Origin: Verrucosispora sp. NA02020
Lineage (GTDB): Bacteria > Actinomycetota > Actinomycetes > Mycobacteriales > Micromonosporaceae
Length of the DNA: 64,000 bases
Direction: 5' to 3'
NCBI RefSeq assembly: GCF_013364215.1
Contig: NZ_CP054923.1
Span: forward strand, 3,782,001-3,846,000
Below the pieces are notes generated by a model. That model was not told the origin of the DNA. It saw only the letters and a list, made by a program, of their open reading frames with translations, and did not search any database. Positions 26,117 to 34,819 of this stretch are shown in pieces. Every line of letters starts with the position of its first letter. The first letter of the stretch is position 1. Both the position numbers and the translations under genes were made by a program.

Positions 26117-28503
26117 CGACCGTGCACGAGCCCGTGGACACGTTCCACGACAACGACCAGAAGCCGGTCGGGTACGGCCGGATGCTCCGCAAGGAGGACC
26201 CGCGCTTCGTCCGGGGCCGGGGCCGCTACGTCGACGACGTGCAACTGCCCGGCATGCTGCACCTGGCCATCCTGCGGTCGCCGGTGGCGCACGCCCGGAT
26301 CGTCTCCATCGACACCAGCGCCGCCGAGGCGTCGCCCGGGGTCAAGGCGGTGGTGACCGGGGCGATGCTGGCCGAGCAGAACCTCGCCTGGATGCCGACG
26401 CTCTCCAACGACGTGCAGGCCGTGCTCGCCACCGACAAGGTGCGCTTCCAGGGCCAGGAGGTGGCCTTCGTGGTCGCCGAGGACCGGTACGCCGCCCGCG
26501 ACGCGCTGGAACTGATCGACGTCGAGTACGACATCCTCGACCCGGTCGTCGACGTGCGCCGCGCGCTGGAGCCGAACGCCCCGGTGATCCGCGACGACCT
26601 CGAGGGCAAGGCGAACAACCACTGCTTCGACTGGGAGACCGGCGACGAGGCGGCCACCGAGGCCGCGTTCGCCCGAGCCGACGTGGTGGTCAGCGAGGAC
26701 ATCGTCTACCCCCGCGTGCACCCGGCGCCGATGGAGACCTGCGGCGCGCTCGCCGACTTCGACCCGATCGAGGGCAAGCTGCGGCTCTGGTCCACCACCC
26801 AGGCGCCGCACGCGCACCGCACCCTGTACGCCATCGTGGCGGGCATCCCCGAGCACAAGATCCAGGTGATCGCGCCGGACATCGGCGGCGGGTTCGGCAA
26901 CAAGGTGCCGATCTACCCCGGGTACGTCTGCGCCATCGTCGCCTCGATCGTCACCGGCAAGCCGGTGAAGTGGATGGAGGACCGCTCGGAGAACCTGATC
27001 AGCACCGGTTTCGCCCGCGACTACATCATGCGCGGTGAGATCGCGGCGACCCGGGACGGCAAGATCCTGGCCATCCGCACCAACGTGCTCGCCGACCACG
27101 GCGCCTTCAACGGCACCGCCGCGCCGGTCAAGTACCCGGCCGGGTTCTTCGGCGTCTTCACCGGCAGCTACGACATCGAGGCCGCCTACTGCAAGATGAC
27201 CGCGGTCTTCACCAACAAGGCTCCCGGCGGTGTCGCGTACGCCTGCTCGTTCCGGATCACCGAGGCCGTGTACCTGGTGGAGCGGATCGTCGACTGTCTC
27301 GCCGACGAGTTGGGCATGGACCCGGCGGAGCTGCGGCTGAAGAACTTCATCCAGCCCGAGCAGTTCCCGTACACGACGAAGACCGGCTGGGTCTACGACT
27401 CGGGCGACTACGAGCCGACCATGCGGCTGGCCATGGAGATGGCCGGCTACGCCGAGCTGCGCCGCGAGCAGGAGGAGAAGCGTGCTCGGGGCGAGCTGAT
27501 GGGCATCGGCATCGCGTTCTTCACCGAGGCCGTCGGCGCCGGTCCCCGCAAGAACATGGACATCCTCGGGCTGGGCATGGCCGACGGCTGCGAGCTGCGC
27601 GTACACCCGACCGGCAAGGCCGTGGTCCGGCTCAGCGTGCAGTCGCAGGGACAGGGCCACGAGACCACCTTCGCGCAGATCATCGCCGAGGAGATCGGCA
27701 TCCCGCCGGACGACATCGACGTGGTGCACGGCGACACCGACAACACCCCGTTCGGTCTCGGCACGTACGGCAGCCGGTCCACCCCGGTCTCCGGGGCCGC
27801 CGCTGCGCTGGTCGCCCGCAAGGTCCGGGACAAGGCGAAGATCATCGCCTCGGCCATGCTGGAGGTGTCCGTCGCCGACCTGGAGTGGGAGAAGGGCACC
27901 TTCCACGTCAAGGGCGACCCGGGCAAGTCCGTCACGATCCAGGACATCGCCATGCGCGCGCACGGCGCCGGTGACCTGCCCGACGGGATCGAGGGCGGAC
28001 TGGAGGCGCAGATCTGCTACAACCCGTCGAACCTGACGTACCCGCACGGGGCGTACATCTGCGTGGTGGACATCGACCCGGGCACGGCCCAGGTGACGGT
28101 GCGCCGGTTCATCGCGGTCGACGACTGCGGCACCCGGATCAACCCGATGATCATCGAGGGGCAGGTGCACGGCGGCCTGACCGACGGCGTCGGCATGGCG
28201 CTGATGGAGATGATCGCCTTCGACGAGGACGGCAACTGCCTCGGCGCGTCCATGATGGACTACCTCATCCCGACCGCGCTGGAGGTGCCCGACTGGGAGA
28301 CCGGCTACACGGTCACCCCGTCGCCGCACCACCCGATCGGCGCCAAGGGCGTGGGGGAGTCGGCCACCGTCGGCTCACCACCGGCGATCGTCAACGCGGT
28401 CGTGGACGCCCTGAAGCCCTTCGGTGTCCGGCACGCCGACATGCCGCTGACGCCGTCGCGGGTCTGGGACGCCATGCGCGGCCAGGCCCGACCGCCGATC
28501 TGA
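26113..28503 (+). CDS. coxL: Aerobic CO dehydrogenase, large (Mo-Cu) subunit, form I
   Basis: A 796-residue molybdopterin-cytosine-dinucleotide subunit. The active-site loop AYACSFR lies at residues 375-381, with Cys378 positioned to bind the copper of the Mo-S-Cu centre. AYxCSFR is the diagnostic motif of form I enzymes, the genuine CO oxidisers; form II has AYRGAGR. IGGGFGNK and GKGVGESATVGSPPAIVNAV are the other cofactor contacts, the latter with the catalytic Glu. Length is normal. The enzyme oxidises CO with water to CO2 and two electrons. The ATG overlaps the coxS stop. Confidence 0.96.
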   Translation: MTTVHEPVDTFHDNDQKPVGYGRMLRKEDPRFVRGRGRYVDDVQLPGMLHLAILRSPVAHARIVSIDTSAAEASPGVKAVVTGAMLAEQNLAWMPTLSNDVQAVLATDKVRFQGQEVAFVVAEDRYAARDALELIDVEYDILDPVVDVRRALEPNAPVIRDDLEGKANNHCFDWETGDEAATEAAFARADVVVSEDIVYPRVHPAPMETCGALADFDPIEGKLRLWSTTQAPHAHRTLYAIVAGIPEHKIQVIAPDIGGGFGNKVPIYPGYVCAIVASIVTGKPVKWMEDRSENLISTGFARDYIMRGEIAATRDGKILAIRTNVLADHGAFNGTAAPVKYPAGFFGVFTGSYDIEAAYCKMTAVFTNKAPGGVAYACSFRITEAVYLVERIVDCLADELGMDPAELRLKNFIQPEQFPYTTKTGWVYDSGDYEPTMRLAMEMAGYAELRREQEEKRARGELMGIGIAFFTEAVGAGPRKNMDILGLGMADGCELRVHPTGKAVVRLSVQSQGQGHETTFAQIIAEEIGIPPDDIDVVHGDTDNTPFGLGTYGSRSTPVSGAAAALVARKVRDKAKIIASAMLEVSVADLEWEKGTFHVKGDPGKSVTIQDIAMRAHGAGDLPDGIEGGLEAQICYNPSNLTYPHGAYICVVDIDPGTAQVTVRRFIAVDDCGTRINPMIIEGQVHGGLTDGVGMALMEMIAFDEDGNCLGASMMDYLIPTALEVPDWETGYTVTPSPHHPIGAKGVGESATVGSPPAIVNAVVDALKPFGVRHADMPLTPSRVWDAMRGQARPPI

Positions 28504-28512
28504 GGAGGCGAC

Positions 28513-29382
28513 ATGTCGACGACGATCGCCGACCGGGCGAATGCGTTGCGCGCCGCCCGGGAACCGTTCGTGCACGCCACGGTGGTCCGCGCGCAGGAAC
28601 CGACGTCGGCGCGGCCGGGTGACGACGCGGTGATCCTGCCGGACGGGTCGATCGAGGGCTTCGTCGGTGGGGCGTGTGCCGAGAACTCGGTCCGTGCCGC
28701 CGCGTTGGACACCCTGCGCGACGGCAGCACCCTGCTGCTGCGCGTGCTGCCGGACGGCACGGACACCTTCCCCGACACCCCGGGTGCGCGGGTGGTGGTG
28801 AACCCGTGCCACTCCGGCGGCGCGGTCGAGATCTTCCTCCGGCCGATGCTGCCGGCGGCGGTGCTGGGGGTGGCCGGCACCAGCCCGATCGGCGCCGCCG
28901 TGGCGACGCTGGCACGCTTCCTCGACTTCGAGGTGGTCGAGACCGGTGACTACGCCGGCGCCACGGCCGTGGTGGTGGCCGGTCTCGGCAAGGGCGAGCC
29001 GGAGGCGATCCGGGCCGCGCTGGACGCGGGCGTGGGCCACGTCGCGCTGGTCGCCAGCCGTAAGCGGGCCGCCGCGCTGCTGGACGAGCTGACGTTGACC
29101 GACGACGAACGGGCCCGCGTCCACGCGCCGGCCGGGCTGGACATCGGTGCGCGAACTCCGCCGGAGATCGCCCTGGCGATCATGGCCGACGTGGTGCGCG
29201 CGGTCCGGCGCGACGACCTGCGGCCCCCGGCGGGTGCGCCCGTGATCCGTCCTCAGCAGGCGGTGGACCCGGTGTGCGGGATGACGGTGGCCGTCGGACC
29301 GGACACCCCGCACGCCCGGGTGGACGGCACGGACCACTGGTTCTGCTGCCCCGGATGCCTCGCGCGTTTCACGGGCGGGTAG
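28513..29382 (+). CDS. XdhC-like protein fused to a YHS metal-binding domain
   Basis: A 289-residue protein. Residues 1-225 are a compact XdhC-type protein (GFVGGACAENSVR near the N-terminus, GVAGTSPIGAAVATLARFLDFEV Rossmann turn, GARTPPEIALAIMADV at the end), comparable to CoxF. Residues about 245-289 form a YHS domain with DPVCGMTV and HWFCCPGCLARF, a small fold that binds heavy metals, often copper, in P-type ATPases and related proteins. Inference: the fusion may bring metal, possibly Cu, to the nascent Mo-Cu centre. GAGGAG lies just before the ATG. Confidence 0.8.
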   Translation: MSTTIADRANALRAAREPFVHATVVRAQEPTSARPGDDAVILPDGSIEGFVGGACAENSVRAAALDTLRDGSTLLLRVLPDGTDTFPDTPGARVVVNPCHSGGAVEIFLRPMLPAAVLGVAGTSPIGAAVATLARFLDFEVVETGDYAGATAVVVAGLGKGEPEAIRAALDAGVGHVALVASRKRAAALLDELTLTDDERARVHAPAGLDIGARTPPEIALAIMADVVRAVRRDDLRPPAGAPVIRPQQAVDPVCGMTVAVGPDTPHARVDGTDHWFCCPGCLARFTGG

Positions 29383-29384
29383 CC

Positions 29385-29963
29385 GTGAACGTGACCGGTC
29401 TGGTGCTCGCCGCAGGGGCGTCGGTGCGTCTCGGTGAGGCCAAGCAACTGCTGCCGTACCGGGGGCGGACCCTGCTCGACGCGACCCTGGACCTGGCCCG
29501 CTCGTGCGGCTTCGGGCAGCTGCTGGTGACCCTCGGCGGCGCGGCGGACCAGGTCCGGGACCGGGTCGACCTGACCGGGTGCGAGGTGGTGGAGAACGCG
29601 GCCTTCAGCACCGGGTGCGGCTCGTCGATCAGCACCGCCGTGCGGGCGGTCGACCCGCGCGCCGACGCGCTCGTGCTGCTCCTCGGCGACCAGCCCGGCG
29701 TCCGCGCCGACGACGTGCGGCGGCTCGCCGCCACGGACGCGCCGCTCGGGGTGTGCCGGTACGCCGACGGGCCGGGGCACCCGTTCCGGTTCGGCCGTGC
29801 GGTCTTCCCCGACCTCGCCGACCTGCACGGCGACAAGGCCGTGTGGAAGCTGCTGCACTCCGGCCGTCATCCGGTGACCGAGCTGCCGGTGGACGGGCCG
29901 GTGCCGATCGACGTGGACACCCGCGCCGACTACGAGCGACTGCTGACGGAGCAGGCCCGGTGA
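29385..29963 (+). CDS. MobA-like NTP transferase, probable MCD synthesis
   Basis: A 192-residue nucleotidyltransferase with the signature LVLAAGASVRLGEAKQLLPYRGRTLL and the metal-binding LLGDQPGV. This is the MocA/MobA-like group that transfers CMP to molybdopterin, giving the cytosine dinucleotide used by CoxL. Two adjacent GTG codons (29385, 29391) are possible starts; the first, 2 nt after the preceding stop, is used. The next gene's GTG overlaps its TGA, so it is part of the same cox accessory operon. Confidence 0.85.
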   Translation: MNVTGLVLAAGASVRLGEAKQLLPYRGRTLLDATLDLARSCGFGQLLVTLGGAADQVRDRVDLTGCEVVENAAFSTGCGSSISTAVRAVDPRADALVLLLGDQPGVRADDVRRLAATDAPLGVCRYADGPGHPFRFGRAVFPDLADLHGDKAVWKLLHSGRHPVTELPVDGPVPIDVDTRADYERLLTEQAR

Positions 29964-30829
29964 AGGACGCGCCCGACGTCGCGCGTCGCCTCGACGCCGT
30001 CGACTACCTGACCGACGACGGCCTGGCGATGGCGCTGTTCCTGGCCGTGCGGATCGGCAAGCCGCTGCTGCTCGAAGGGGAGCCCGGCGTCGGCAAGACC
30101 GCCGCCGCCAAGGCGCTGGCCCGGGCACTGGACACCACGTTCATCCGGTTGCAGTGCTACGAGGGCCTGACCGCCGGTGAGGCGCTCTACGAGTGGAACT
30201 ACCAGCGGCAACTGCTCGCCATCCGGCTCGCCGAGGCGCAGGGGTCCCGGCTGACCGACGGTGACCTGTTCAGCGCCGAGTTCCTCCAGGAACGGCCCAT
30301 CCTGCGGGCGGTACGCCATCCGGGGCCGGTGCCGCCGGTGCTGCTGATCGACGAGATCGACCGTGCCGACGACGAGTTCGAGGCGCTGCTCTTCGAGTTC
30401 CTCGGCGAGGCCGGCATCACCATCCCGGAACTCGGCACGTTCACCGCGCACACCCCGCCGATCGTCGTGCTCACCTCCAACCGCAGCCGCGAACTGCACG
30501 ACGCGCTGCGCCGTCGCTGCCTGTACCACTGGATCGAGTTCCCGGAGCCGCACCGGGCCGCCGAGATCGTCCGCCGGGCGGTGCCGACGGCCGCCGAGCC
30601 GCTGATCCGCACCGCGACCGAGTTCGTCGGTGCCGTACGCGGCCGGGAACTGGACAAGGCGCCCGGGATGGCCGAGGCCATCGACTGGGTGTCCGCGCTG
30701 TCCGTGCTCGGTGCCACCGACCTCGCCGGTGACGACGTCCTGCGGACTATCGGCACCATCGCCAAGACCCCCGACGACCGCGTCACCGTGGCCGCCGCGC
30801 TCGGCACACTCCAGGAGAGTCAATCGTGA
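29960..30829 (+). CDS. coxD: MoxR-family AAA+ ATPase (CoxD)
   Basis: A 289-residue MoxR-type AAA+ ATPase. Walker A is GEPGVGKT (about 35-42), Walker B LLIDEIDRAD, sensor 1 VVLTSNRSRELHDALRRRC. CoxD drives sulfuration and copper insertion of the CO dehydrogenase active site together with CoxE in Oligotropha. Here it is followed by coxG and coxE with overlapping start and stop codons, the usual MoxR-VWA partnership. GTG start. Confidence 0.93.
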   Translation: MKDAPDVARRLDAVDYLTDDGLAMALFLAVRIGKPLLLEGEPGVGKTAAAKALARALDTTFIRLQCYEGLTAGEALYEWNYQRQLLAIRLAEAQGSRLTDGDLFSAEFLQERPILRAVRHPGPVPPVLLIDEIDRADDEFEALLFEFLGEAGITIPELGTFTAHTPPIVVLTSNRSRELHDALRRRCLYHWIEFPEPHRAAEIVRRAVPTAAEPLIRTATEFVGAVRGRELDKAPGMAEAIDWVSALSVLGATDLAGDDVLRTIGTIAKTPDDRVTVAAALGTLQESQS

Positions 30830-31782
30830 AGCTCAACAATGATTTCGTGGTCAACATCCCGATCGATCGGGCCTGGGCGGTCCTCACCGACCTGGAGGGG
30901 ATCGCCCCCTGCATGCCGGGTGCCCGTCTCACCGGCGTCGACGGCGACGTCCACAAGGGCAAGGTGAAGGTCAAGGTGGGCCCGGTCATCTCCGAGTTCG
31001 CCGGCACCGCGCAGTTCGTCGAGAAGGACGACGCCGCCTACCGGGCGGTGATCGACGCCAAGGGCCGCGACGCCCGCTCGGCGGCGAACGCCGCCGCCGT
31101 GGTCACCGCCGCCCTGCGTCCCGACGGCGACCGGACCCTGGTGAGCGTCGACACCGACCTGCGGATCTCGGGGAAGCTGGCCCAGTTCGGCAGCGGCATG
31201 ATCAAGGAGGTGTCGGGCAAGCTGCTCGCCCAGTTCGTCACCAACCTGGAGGCCAAGCTGGCGGCCGAGGAGGCCGACACCGCCGCACCCGCCACCGAGG
31301 CGCCGCCCGCCGCCGCACCGACCGTGGCCGACGCCGCGCCCGCCTCGGCCACGTCGCGCCCCGCGCCCGCCCCGACCGACGCCGCAGCGGCGACCGACGC
31401 ACCGGCAGCGGGGGAGACCGTCACCGCCGGGGCGCACCCGAACCCGGTGGACCTCGCCCCTGCCACAGAGGCCGTCGTCACCGAGGCGACCGCCGGTGGC
31501 GGTGACCCCCTGCGGACCGCGACCGCTGCCCCCGCCGCCGCGACGACGACCACCGGGGACGCCACGACCACGCGGCAGACCGTGGTCGCCGAACCGGCAT
31601 CGGCCCCCGTCGCACCGGTGACCCGGGGCGCCGCCGCGCCGACTCCTGCCGACCGCGACGACGACGAGGCGCTGGACCTGCTCAGCATCGCCGGTGGGTC
31701 GATCACCAAGCGCGTGGTGCCGCTGGTCGTCGGTCTCGTCGTGGTCGGCGCGGTGATCGCCTGGTTGATCGCCCGCAGGTGA
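30826..31782 (+). CDS. coxG: CoxG SRPBCC protein with long linker and C-terminal membrane anchor
   Basis: A 318-residue protein. Residues 1-145 are the CoxG SRPBCC domain (IPIDRAWAVLTDLEGIAPCMPGARL is diagnostic). A low-complexity Ala/Thr/Pro linker of about 140 residues follows, then one transmembrane helix (about 293-315, VVPLVVGLVVVGAVIAWLI) and a short IARR end. CoxG has been linked to membrane attachment of CO dehydrogenase and electron transfer to quinone; the tethered layout supports that. The GTG overlaps the coxD stop, and its own stop overlaps coxE. The linker is longer than in many homologues. Confidence 0.9.
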   Translation: MKLNNDFVVNIPIDRAWAVLTDLEGIAPCMPGARLTGVDGDVHKGKVKVKVGPVISEFAGTAQFVEKDDAAYRAVIDAKGRDARSAANAAAVVTAALRPDGDRTLVSVDTDLRISGKLAQFGSGMIKEVSGKLLAQFVTNLEAKLAAEEADTAAPATEAPPAAAPTVADAAPASATSRPAPAPTDAAAATDAPAAGETVTAGAHPNPVDLAPATEAVVTEATAGGGDPLRTATAAPAAATTTTGDATTTRQTVVAEPASAPVAPVTRGAAAPTPADRDDDEALDLLSIAGGSITKRVVPLVVGLVVVGAVIAWLIARR

Positions 31783-32981
31783 CCGCAGGGGTGCTGCGCG
31801 GCGTCGACCGCGCCGCGTTCGCCGTGGCGCTGGCCGACCGGTTGCGTCGTGCCGGCGTACCGGCCGAGCTCACCCAGGTCGACGACTTCGTCCGCGCGAT
31901 CGTCGCCGCGCCCCCGGCGGACCGGTCGACGCTGTACTGGAGTGCCCGGGTCAGCCTGGTGCGGCGGCACGCCGACCTGGCCACCTTCGACGCCGTCTTC
32001 CAGGCGGTCTTCGCCGACGCGCCGCCGCTGCCGGTGACCCGTGCGGCGGCGACCGGGCCGGGTCGTCGCGACGAGGTGCACGTGCCGCTGCCCGCCGACA
32101 CCGACAGCGCGGGTTCGGGCGGCGGGCTGCCCTGGGCGACGCTGCCTCCGGCGGTGGCCGAGGCGGAGGAGTCCGACGCGGCGCTGCGCCTGCCCGAGCG
32201 GCGTCCGGCCGCCCTCGCCGGGCTCGCCGACCGGCCGTTCGAGGACCTCGACGACGGGCAGGTGGCGCTGCTCGGCGAGGTGTTGCGGGCCGCCGTGCGC
32301 CGCTGGCCGACCCGGCGTACCCGGCGGCACCGGGTCAGTCCGGCCGGACGGCGGATCGCGCTGCGACCGACCGTGGCGCGGGCCCGCCGCACCGGCTGGG
32401 AGCCGGTGGAGGTGGTACGCGAACGGCAGGTCCGCCGACCGCGCCGGGTGGTGCTGCTCTGCGACGTCAGTGAGTCGATGCGGGCCCAGGCGACCGCCTA
32501 CCTGCACCTGATGCGGGCGTTCGCCACGGTCAGCGACGCCGAGGTGTTCGCGTTCGCGACGACGCTGACCCGGCTCACCACCGTGCTGCGGCACTCCTCG
32601 CCGGTCGAGGCGGTGGACCGGGCCGGCGTGGCGGTGACCGACCGCTTCGGCGGCACCCGGATCGCCACCAACGTGCGGACGCTGCTCGCCTCCCACCACG
32701 GCGATCTCGTTCGCGGTGCCGTGGTGGTGATCGGGTCGGACGGGTGGGACAGCGACCCGCCCGACGACCTCGCCGCCGCCATGGCCCGGCTGCGCCGTCG
32801 GGCGTACCGGATCGTCTGGTTGAACCCGCGTGCCGGTGCACCCGGTTTCGCCCCCCGGGTGGCCGGCATGGCCGCCGCGCTGCCCTACTGCGACCGGCTG
32901 CTGCCGGCCGGTACGTTCCAGGACCTGCTGGACGCCGCCGGTCAGCTCCAGAGCGTCACGTGGACCGCCGGCTTGAAGTGA
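31779..32981 (+). CDS. coxE: VWA-domain protein CoxE
   Basis: A 400-residue CoxE-type von Willebrand A protein. The first 200 residues are helical and variable; the VWA domain (about 220-395) has a complete MIDAS beginning VVLLCDVSESM (DxSxS) with downstream GGTRIATNVRTLL and VVVIGSDGWDSD. It is the partner of the MoxR ATPase CoxD in active-site maturation. It is the last gene of the cox operon, and its final 40 bases overlap the convergent LysR gene. GTG start overlaps the coxG stop. Confidence 0.9.
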   Translation: MTAGVLRGVDRAAFAVALADRLRRAGVPAELTQVDDFVRAIVAAPPADRSTLYWSARVSLVRRHADLATFDAVFQAVFADAPPLPVTRAAATGPGRRDEVHVPLPADTDSAGSGGGLPWATLPPAVAEAEESDAALRLPERRPAALAGLADRPFEDLDDGQVALLGEVLRAAVRRWPTRRTRRHRVSPAGRRIALRPTVARARRTGWEPVEVVRERQVRRPRRVVLLCDVSESMRAQATAYLHLMRAFATVSDAEVFAFATTLTRLTTVLRHSSPVEAVDRAGVAVTDRFGGTRIATNVRTLLASHHGDLVRGAVVVIGSDGWDSDPPDDLAAAMARLRRRAYRIVWLNPRAGAPGFAPRVAGMAAALPYCDRLLPAGTFQDLLDAAGQLQSVTWTAGLK

Positions 32982-33898
32982 CCCACGCTGACGCCCGCGC
33001 CGCGCATCATCGCCTGGATGGCGCGGGAGGTGGAGGCGAACCGGGACAGCTCCGCGGCGGCCGAGGGCGCACCCGCACTGGACAGCAGCAGCGAGTGCCA
33101 GCCGTCCTCGACCGGGGTGTGCGGCCCGGCCAGCAGCAGCAGGTCACCGCTGCGGACCTCGGGTGCGACGGTGAACGCCAGCGCGGGCGCGATGCCCTTG
33201 CCCCGTTTCGCCTCGCCGAGCGCGGCGGCGTGGCTCTGAAAGATCTGCTGCCGGTCCTCGGGCACGGCGAGTCGGCGCAGCATCGCCGGCACCGCACCCA
33301 GTTGGGCGGTGCCCGAGGGGCCGAGCAGCCAGGTCTGCTCGCGCAGTTGGGCCGCCGACGCCCGCACTCCGGCCAGCGGATGCTCCGGTCCGACGACGGT
33401 CACGAGCCGGTAGTTCATCACCGGCCGGCAGGTGATCGCCGGGTCGACCACCGGCGGCTGCGGACCGATCGCGATGTCCACGGCGCGGGTCAGCAGCAGC
33501 GTCTCGAAGGAACCCGCGTCACGCACGCTCAGCTCGACGTCGAGGTCGGCGGCGCGCCGGGTGAACAGCTTGATCAGACCGGGTGCGGCGAGTTCGGCGA
33601 AGAGGCTGCACGCGGCGACCCGCAACATCCGTCGTCCCCGCGCCGCAGCGGTCACCTCGACCACCGTGCGGTCCTGCAGGCCCAGCAGTTCCGAGGCCCG
33701 GCTGGCCAGCCGCAGCCCGCCGGGGGTGAAGGCGAGCCCGACGGCGGTACGGGTGAACAACTTGTCGCCGAACTCCTTGCGCAACTGCGCGATGTGCAAC
33801 GAGACGGCCGACTCGGAGACGTCGAGTTGCGCGGCGGCCTGTTTGACCGAACCCATCCGGACCACCGCGACGTACGCGCGTAGTTGTGCCGGCGTCAT
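32942..33898 (-). CDS. LysR-family regulator, possible CutR-type control of cox
   Basis: A 318-residue LysR-type regulator. The N-terminal HTH (about 3-60) contains GSVKQAAAQLDVSESAVSLHIAQLRKEFGDKLFTRTAVGLAFTPGG; the rest is the periplasmic-binding-protein-like effector domain. ATG 33898 is chosen for GGAGGG 9 nt upstream; GTG 33919 would add seven residues. A LysR regulator (CutR) activates CO dehydrogenase genes in Mycobacterium JC1, and this gene lies at the end of the cox cluster, so the same role is plausible. The convergent 40-bp overlap with coxE allows antisense interference. Confidence 0.85.
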   Translation of the reverse strand: MTPAQLRAYVAVVRMGSVKQAAAQLDVSESAVSLHIAQLRKEFGDKLFTRTAVGLAFTPGGLRLASRASELLGLQDRTVVEVTAAARGRRMLRVAACSLFAELAAPGLIKLFTRRAADLDVELSVRDAGSFETLLLTRAVDIAIGPQPPVVDPAITCRPVMNYRLVTVVGPEHPLAGVRASAAQLREQTWLLGPSGTAQLGAVPAMLRRLAVPEDRQQIFQSHAAALGEAKRGKGIAPALAFTVAPEVRSGDLLLLAGPHTPVEDGWHSLLLSSAGAPSAAAELSRFASTSRAIQAMMRGAGVSVGHFKPAVHVTLWS

Positions 33899-34023
33899 CG
33901 ACGGCGTCCCTCCTGCCACCCCGATCTGACGATCCGGACGGTCCCTCGCAGCGAAACACGATCATGCCCGTTACGCCGCGTCGTCGCCAACCCTCCTGTC
34001 GGCCACCTTGGTGCCCGGTCGAC

Positions 34024-34050
34024 GGGGCGGGCGGACGAGCCACCCGCCCC
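34024..34050 (-). terminator. Hairpin terminator after the SDR operon
   Basis: GGGGCGGG (34024-34031) pairs with CCCGCCCC (34043-34050) across an 11-nt loop, 11 nt past the stop of the leftward SDR gene. It separates that operon from the LysR gene downstream. No T-run; I see nothing else in 33899-34061. Confidence 0.5.
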
Positions 34051-34061
34051 GGCCGCCCCCG

Positions 34062-34817
34062 TCAGAGCCGATAACCGCCGGACACCTCGATGTCCTGGGC
34101 GGTGATCCATCGGCCCGCGTCGTCGAGCAGGGCGGCGATGGCCACCCCGATGTCGTCCGGTTCACCGACCCGGCCGAGAGCGGTCTGGGCCGCCAACTGC
34201 GGGATCACCTCCGGGTGCCGGGCGAAGGCGTCGCCGGCGATGCGGGTGCGGGTGGAGCCGGGGGAGACCGAGTTGACCCGTACACCCCGCCCGCTCAGTT
34301 CCTTGGCCAGGTAGCGGGTCAGCACCACCAGGCCGCCCTTCATGGTGCCGTAGGCGGAGTAGCCGGACTCCAGGCCGGCACCGACGGCGTTGCTGGCGAC
34401 GTTGACGATCGCGCCGCCGTCGGCCAGCCGGGGCAGCAGCGTCCGGGTGAGGAAGTACGGCCCTCGCAACAGCACCCGCATGAGGTCGTCGAAGAGTTCC
34501 TCGGTGGTGTCCTCGAACGTCGCCGTCCGGCTCGCCCCGGCGTTGTTGACCAGGTAGTCGAAGGTGTCCCGCTGCCAGGTGTCGCGCAGCGCGGTGACCA
34601 CCGCGTCGTGGAAGGCCGGGAAGCGCGTGGAGTCGCCGAGGTCGAGCGGCAACGCGACGGCGCGTCCACCGTCGCTCTCGATGCGCGCCACCGTGTCGTG
34701 CGCCCCGGTCGGGTTGTTCTGGTAGGTGAGGATCACCCCGGTGCCGCGTCGGGCGATCTGGAGCGCGGCACTCTGGCCGATGCCGGAACTGCCGCCGGTG
34801 ACGATGGCGATACGCAT
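34062..34817 (-). CDS. Short-chain dehydrogenase/reductase
   Basis: A 251-residue classical SDR. NAD(P)-binding VTGGSSGIGQSAAL, NNAG, and the catalytic Tyr-x3-Lys in SAYGTMKGG are intact; RVNSVSPGSTRT follows as usual. The residue after strand 2 is not clearly acidic (LTYQNNP), which leans to NADPH. ATG 34817 is used, 2 nt after the preceding esterase stop. It is the last gene of a three-gene operon with an alpha/beta hydrolase and a monooxygenase-like protein. Substrate unknown. Confidence 0.88.
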   Translation of the reverse strand: MRIAIVTGGSSGIGQSAALQIARRGTGVILTYQNNPTGAHDTVARIESDGGRAVALPLDLGDSTRFPAFHDAVVTALRDTWQRDTFDYLVNNAGASRTATFEDTTEELFDDLMRVLLRGPYFLTRTLLPRLADGGAIVNVASNAVGAGLESGYSAYGTMKGGLVVLTRYLAKELSGRGVRVNSVSPGSTRTRIAGDAFARHPEVIPQLAAQTALGRVGEPDDIGVAIAALLDDAGRWITAQDIEVSGGYRL

Positions 34818-34819
34818 GG

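Noticed and set aside
25468..28332. Open frame of 954 codons on the - strand opposite coxS and coxL
   Set aside because: It is low-complexity Val/Asp/His/Gly sequence without motifs; the + strand carries intact coxS and coxL.
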